Translations under genes and position numbers: made by a program
Notes under the pieces: generated by a model
What the model saw: only the letters and a program-made list of their open reading frames with translations
What the model was told of the DNA's origin: nothing
Databases searched by the model: none
Assembly (NCBI GenBank): GCA_020027875.1
Contig: JAHRHA010000104.1
Coordinates: forward strand, 1 to 36,415
Direction of reading: 5' to 3'
DNA length: 36,415 bases
Source: Micromonosporaceae bacterium
Lineage (GTDB): Bacteria; Actinomycetota; Actinomycetes; Mycobacteriales; Micromonosporaceae
Shown here: piece by piece, positions 33,932 through 36,415 of the stretch
How positions within the stretch are numbered: position 1 is the stretch's first letter
Layout: each line of letters begins with the position of its first letter

Positions 33932-33960
33932 TCATTTGACCCTCATTTGACCCTCGGACT

Positions 33961-34314
33961 GGGCATGACCCGCCAGCAATGATCAGCATCTGACGGGCTC
34001 AACTCGGACTCTCTGAACAAGATCCTCCAAGACGTGTTGAACACCTGTGTCGTCGGCGCTCTATGTCCTGTCTGAAGTGATCTTAGGCAGGCTCATCTGA
34101 TCTGAGCCGTCACGGCGGTTCGTTGGCAACCTGCTGCTGCAGGTCGTTTGGGTCTCCAGCGGCGGCGGTGCGGCGGTACTAATTGCACTAGGGGTCAGAG
34201 CAAATTCCTGGGCCTGCGGTGGTGGGTGTCGACGACGCCGGGCGACCTCCACGCTCAACTCGCCGCGGCGCCTGCCTCATGAGCGGGCCGGCGCCCCGAC
34301 GATCGCGCCGCATT
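33961..34314. other. Intergenic stretch between the att module and the HEPN gene
   Basis: No reading frame with protein character was found on either strand. The stretch lies downstream of the HEPN gene. No clear terminator or repeat is visible. Confidence 0.45.
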
Positions 34315-35445
34315 TTACGGCGACGAGACACCATCCAGCGGATCCTCCCGGTCCTCGGCTCCTAGGACCTCGCTCCACGCCGCAGCTGCGTTCTGGCGCA
34401 GCCAGGCGACGAGGTCAGGCCGGTCGGGGTGCTCATCTAGGGCTTTGAGAAGGCGACCTCGTCGTTTGAGATTCTCGCTATCCGCATAGACGAGGTACTG
34501 GCTTAGGGTCCTCCTGACGTCCCCGGCGAAGTTGTGCACGATGCGCCAGCTAACCTCCGGAGCCTCCTCGCCATGCACAGCGCCGGACCTGACTTGGTCG
34601 TACAAGAAGTACGTCTCGTTCGGATGGGAGAAGCTCCCGGTGACAGCGTGGCTGAGCATCGCCTGCCGGAAGGCCAGGCCGTGGGCCTTGAGCTTCTCGG
34701 ACTTGTCACCGAGCAGCCCTTCGAGCGCGAAGAACAGGTAGAGGAGAGCGACCAACGGTTCGGTGGCAAACACGGCCCGCTCCATCCACTGGAGTGCCAA
34801 GTCGGCCTTGCGCTGGATGTCGTTGGTCGGCCCGTTCGGAAGGCGCGCAACCGGCTGCTCCAGCACGAACTCCACAAGATCTCCACTGAGCGTGAGTTCG
34901 TCAGCTGCGTCCTCTGGCCGCCTCCAGCCGGAGAGTTGCTCGTCGAACGCATATGCGCCGCCGAGCCGGAACCGGACCTGATGGTCGTCGATACTCGTGT
35001 GGCCTCCGAGCGCAGCCCGCAAGACGCGAAGCGCTTGCGAGGCAACCGTCCGCGCCCTGCGCGCCATCCATGTGTAGTTCGTCCCTCGAACGGCAACGGC
35101 GGCGACGCACCCAATCGGGAACTCCAGCGAGAACGGCGTGCGGGTCTTCGGGATCCGTGCGTCGCTCACGGGGAACAAGGGGACTCCGAAGAAGTCCGTC
35201 TCCGCGCTGACCTTCAGGTACTCGAACCTTATGTCGTCGAGCAGGGCGGCCTGGGCGTTCGCGAGGGCCTCCGCCTGGTCCGCCGTGAGACCGATGTGCT
35301 GCGTCTCGCCTCCGACGAGTTCCTTCGGCAGCAGCCTTGTCATGACTGCCCGCTCCCCGCCGTCCGATCGTGAACGGCGGACGAGTAGCTGGAGATCTCG
35401 CAGTGCTCTCTCAACTGGGGAATGACGGACCGCACCTGAGGCCAT
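34315..35445 (-). CDS. HEPN-domain protein (Apea-like), possible anti-phage or toxin RNase
   Basis: The product is 376 residues from the ATG at 35445. The N-terminal 200 residues are strand-rich and unrecognised. From residue 212 a helical domain follows (KADLALQWMERAVFATEPLVALLYLFFALEGLLGDKSEK). It leads to YDQVRSGAVHGE, where Arg286-SGAV-His291 is the R-x4-H motif of HEPN RNases. The ALEGLLG helix followed by R-x4-H is the pattern of Apea-like HEPN proteins, several of which act in abortive infection. A later ATG at 35343 has the better ribosome-binding site (GGGGAG), so a 342-residue form is possible. The RNase role is inferred from the motif. Confidence 0.7.
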   Translation of the reverse strand: MASGAVRHSPVERALRDLQLLVRRSRSDGGERAVMTRLLPKELVGGETQHIGLTADQAEALANAQAALLDDIRFEYLKVSAETDFFGVPLFPVSDARIPKTRTPFSLEFPIGCVAAVAVRGTNYTWMARRARTVASQALRVLRAALGGHTSIDDHQVRFRLGGAYAFDEQLSGWRRPEDAADELTLSGDLVEFVLEQPVARLPNGPTNDIQRKADLALQWMERAVFATEPLVALLYLFFALEGLLGDKSEKLKAHGLAFRQAMLSHAVTGSFSHPNETYFLYDQVRSGAVHGEEAPEVSWRIVHNFAGDVRRTLSQYLVYADSENLKRRGRLLKALDEHPDRPDLVAWLRQNAAAAWSEVLGAEDREDPLDGVSSP

Positions 35446-35924
35446 ACTGCGATTGTTACGCCGTCGATCCTGCACAGTACCGCGGATCGAGCGAGTGCCG
35501 CCCAAGCGGCATCTGAGCGGTGAACCACAAGGCGGCGTGCGTCAACACAGGGATGTTCGTCGTCGCGGGCCACTTGTTGGCGGCAAGCAGCCAGACCAGC
35601 AAGTCCGGAAGAATGAGCCGCGAACGCAAGTCGCCGCCTCACGGGGATCACCCTGGTCCTCCACGGCGTCGAGTCTGCTACGACGATCGGTTGCCCTTGA
35701 GTCGTCGACTCGACCAAGCGCCTGTGGCGGAGTAACCGCTTGCGTCGGTCGGCCTCATGATCTTTTGAGACAGCGGGGTCGCCGAGACGTCTCAAAGATC
35801 ATGCGGCAATGCAGGTCGGACCGCCGGGGTGCCTAGGATCGATTGAGACAGGACATTCTGCACGAAGATCGTCCGGAAGTCTTCCGGTAGCTCCGCGCTG
35901 GCCGAGCCGGCGCGGTGCAGACAC
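35446..35924. other. Intergenic stretch with an inverted repeat
   Basis: No convincing gene; a 151-codon minus-strand frame (35340-35795) overlaps the HEPN gene out of frame and is a shadow. The notable feature is the inverted repeat at 35756-35803, listed separately. Confidence 0.45.
35756..35803. repeat. Imperfect inverted repeat with TGAGAC motifs
   Basis: CATGATCTTTTGAGAC (35756-35771) pairs with GTCTCAAAGATCATG (35789-35803), with one bulged T and a 17-base loop. The motif TTGAGACAG inside the first arm recurs at 35843-35851. The arrangement could be a terminator, an operator, or the residual end of an insertion sequence; I cannot tell which. Confidence 0.6.
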
Positions 35925-36221
35925 TTAGCTCTTGCCGACTCTGGCCTGCGCAATCGGCCCTGGCCACACGTGATGCCTCCATTCGGCGGTGCGGGTCCAG
36001 CCGCTGTCGGCCAGCGCCACGTCGGCGCGTCGTGCCAGCTCCTCCCACGCAGGTGGCCCTCCGCCATTCCAACTCAGCCCGAGCGAAAACTCGACCAGGA
36101 TCGGCGCCTCGCGCAAGTCGCCCTCGTCTCCGGCGATTACGCGGGCAACGATCGGTCGGGTGTGCGCCATGCCCGTAGCGGTGCCAGAGGTGACGATCAC
36201 CGTGTGTTGCTCGTTCACCAC
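35925..36221 (-). CDS. Small conserved actinobacterial protein of unknown function
   Basis: The product is 98 residues from tandem GTG codons at 36221 and 36218, with AGGA about 8 bases upstream. It reads VNEQHTVIVTSGTATGMAHT, then RPIVARVIAGDEGDLREAPI and LVEFSLGLSWNGGGPPAWEE, and ends near WPGPIAQARVGKS. I recall similar small proteins of unknown function in streptomycetes and relatives. It looks like one compact alpha/beta domain without signal or membrane segment. The frame continues upstream to 36323 but without a ribosome-binding site. Confidence 0.65.
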   Translation of the reverse strand: MVNEQHTVIVTSGTATGMAHTRPIVARVIAGDEGDLREAPILVEFSLGLSWNGGGPPAWEELARRADVALADSGWTRTAEWRHHVWPGPIAQARVGKS

Positions 36222-36415
36222 GCGGAGTCCTCCCTTACCTGACGGTCCCCTGATGTAAGCGGCGACGGCGGTAGATGTGTCACTCGGTTCGAATGACAGC
36301 GTTGCGCATGACGCACGCATCACGCCGGCGTCCCCGGTGGCGACCAGCGGGAGGAGTTCCGGCGCGCCCTGCCGAATCGCGCGCGCCGGACTGGCCCCCG
36401 GGTTCCGGTCAGATC

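Larger units (their letters stand above)
33830..33960 (+). other. Attachment-site module B with paired arm-like repeats
   Basis: After the tRNA 3' half come AAAGAAAC, CAGGTCAAGGGCC, a long hairpin (33891-33931) and the direct repeat ATTTGACCCTC twice (33934-33955). This parallels module A element by element. The duplicated TTGACC motif at fixed distance from the tRNA end is typical of tyrosine-integrase arm sites. No integrase gene is in the window. Confidence 0.55.

Noticed and set aside
1..36415. CRISPR array
   Set aside because: No regularly spaced repeats of 24-40 bases were found; the only tandem repeats are the 27-base duplication and the paired 10-11 base att repeats.

Overview
The window is GC-rich DNA from an actinomycete. 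The evidence is dense GC-biased coding, frequent GTG starts, coupled ATGA/GTGA gene junctions, and insertion-sequence families with typical actinobacterial protein sequences. A genus cannot be fixed from the sequence alone. It is an accessory region: about one third is intact or decayed mobile elements, and most other genes are short operons of unknown function. I made all identifications by reading motifs and from memory of protein families, with no database search.

Layout. 1-640: the 5' end of an IS110-family transposase runs off the left edge, and its leader abuts a small gene that it seems to have truncated. 640-4200: minus-strand genes of a former integrative or plasmid-like element, namely a membrane-anchored unknown, a winged-helix-like protein with a small membrane protein, and the C-terminal part of a TOPRIM primase. 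4216-7829: a four-gene transposon (DUF6431-like protein, DDE transposase, small ORF, ExeA/TnsC-like ATPase) with matching ends. 7847-10130: an IS21-type istA/istB pair. 10160-11540: decayed IS6 and integrase-core transposase fragments.

11564-26844: the main item, a minus-strand run of seven large genes (1119, 1100, 607, 807, 538, 420 and 509 codons, in transcription order). Five of the six junctions are 4-base stop/start overlaps, so this looks like one transcription unit. The products include a DUF6603-type beta-rich protein, several very large proteins with recurring but functionally unassigned signatures, a protein with a caspase/DUF4347-like His/Cys pattern, and an alpha/beta-hydrolase-like protein with a GxSxG elbow. 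I know of no assigned function for this set. It is bounded on both sides by transposase remnants, which suggests it moved as cargo.

26845-32936: a possible operon promoter, a small membrane protein, a frameshifted integrase-core transposase, an IS630 copy with perfect ends but a transposase missing two catalytic acids, a decayed IS110 transposase, and a coupled pair made of a secreted membrane-anchored protein and a cytosolic protein. 33530-33960: two related attachment-site-like modules in tandem; the second carries the 3' half of a tRNA-Met(CAT) gene. 34315-35445: a protein with a HEPN-type R-x4-H motif, sitting just beyond the att scar as defence genes often do. 35925-36221: a small conserved unknown.
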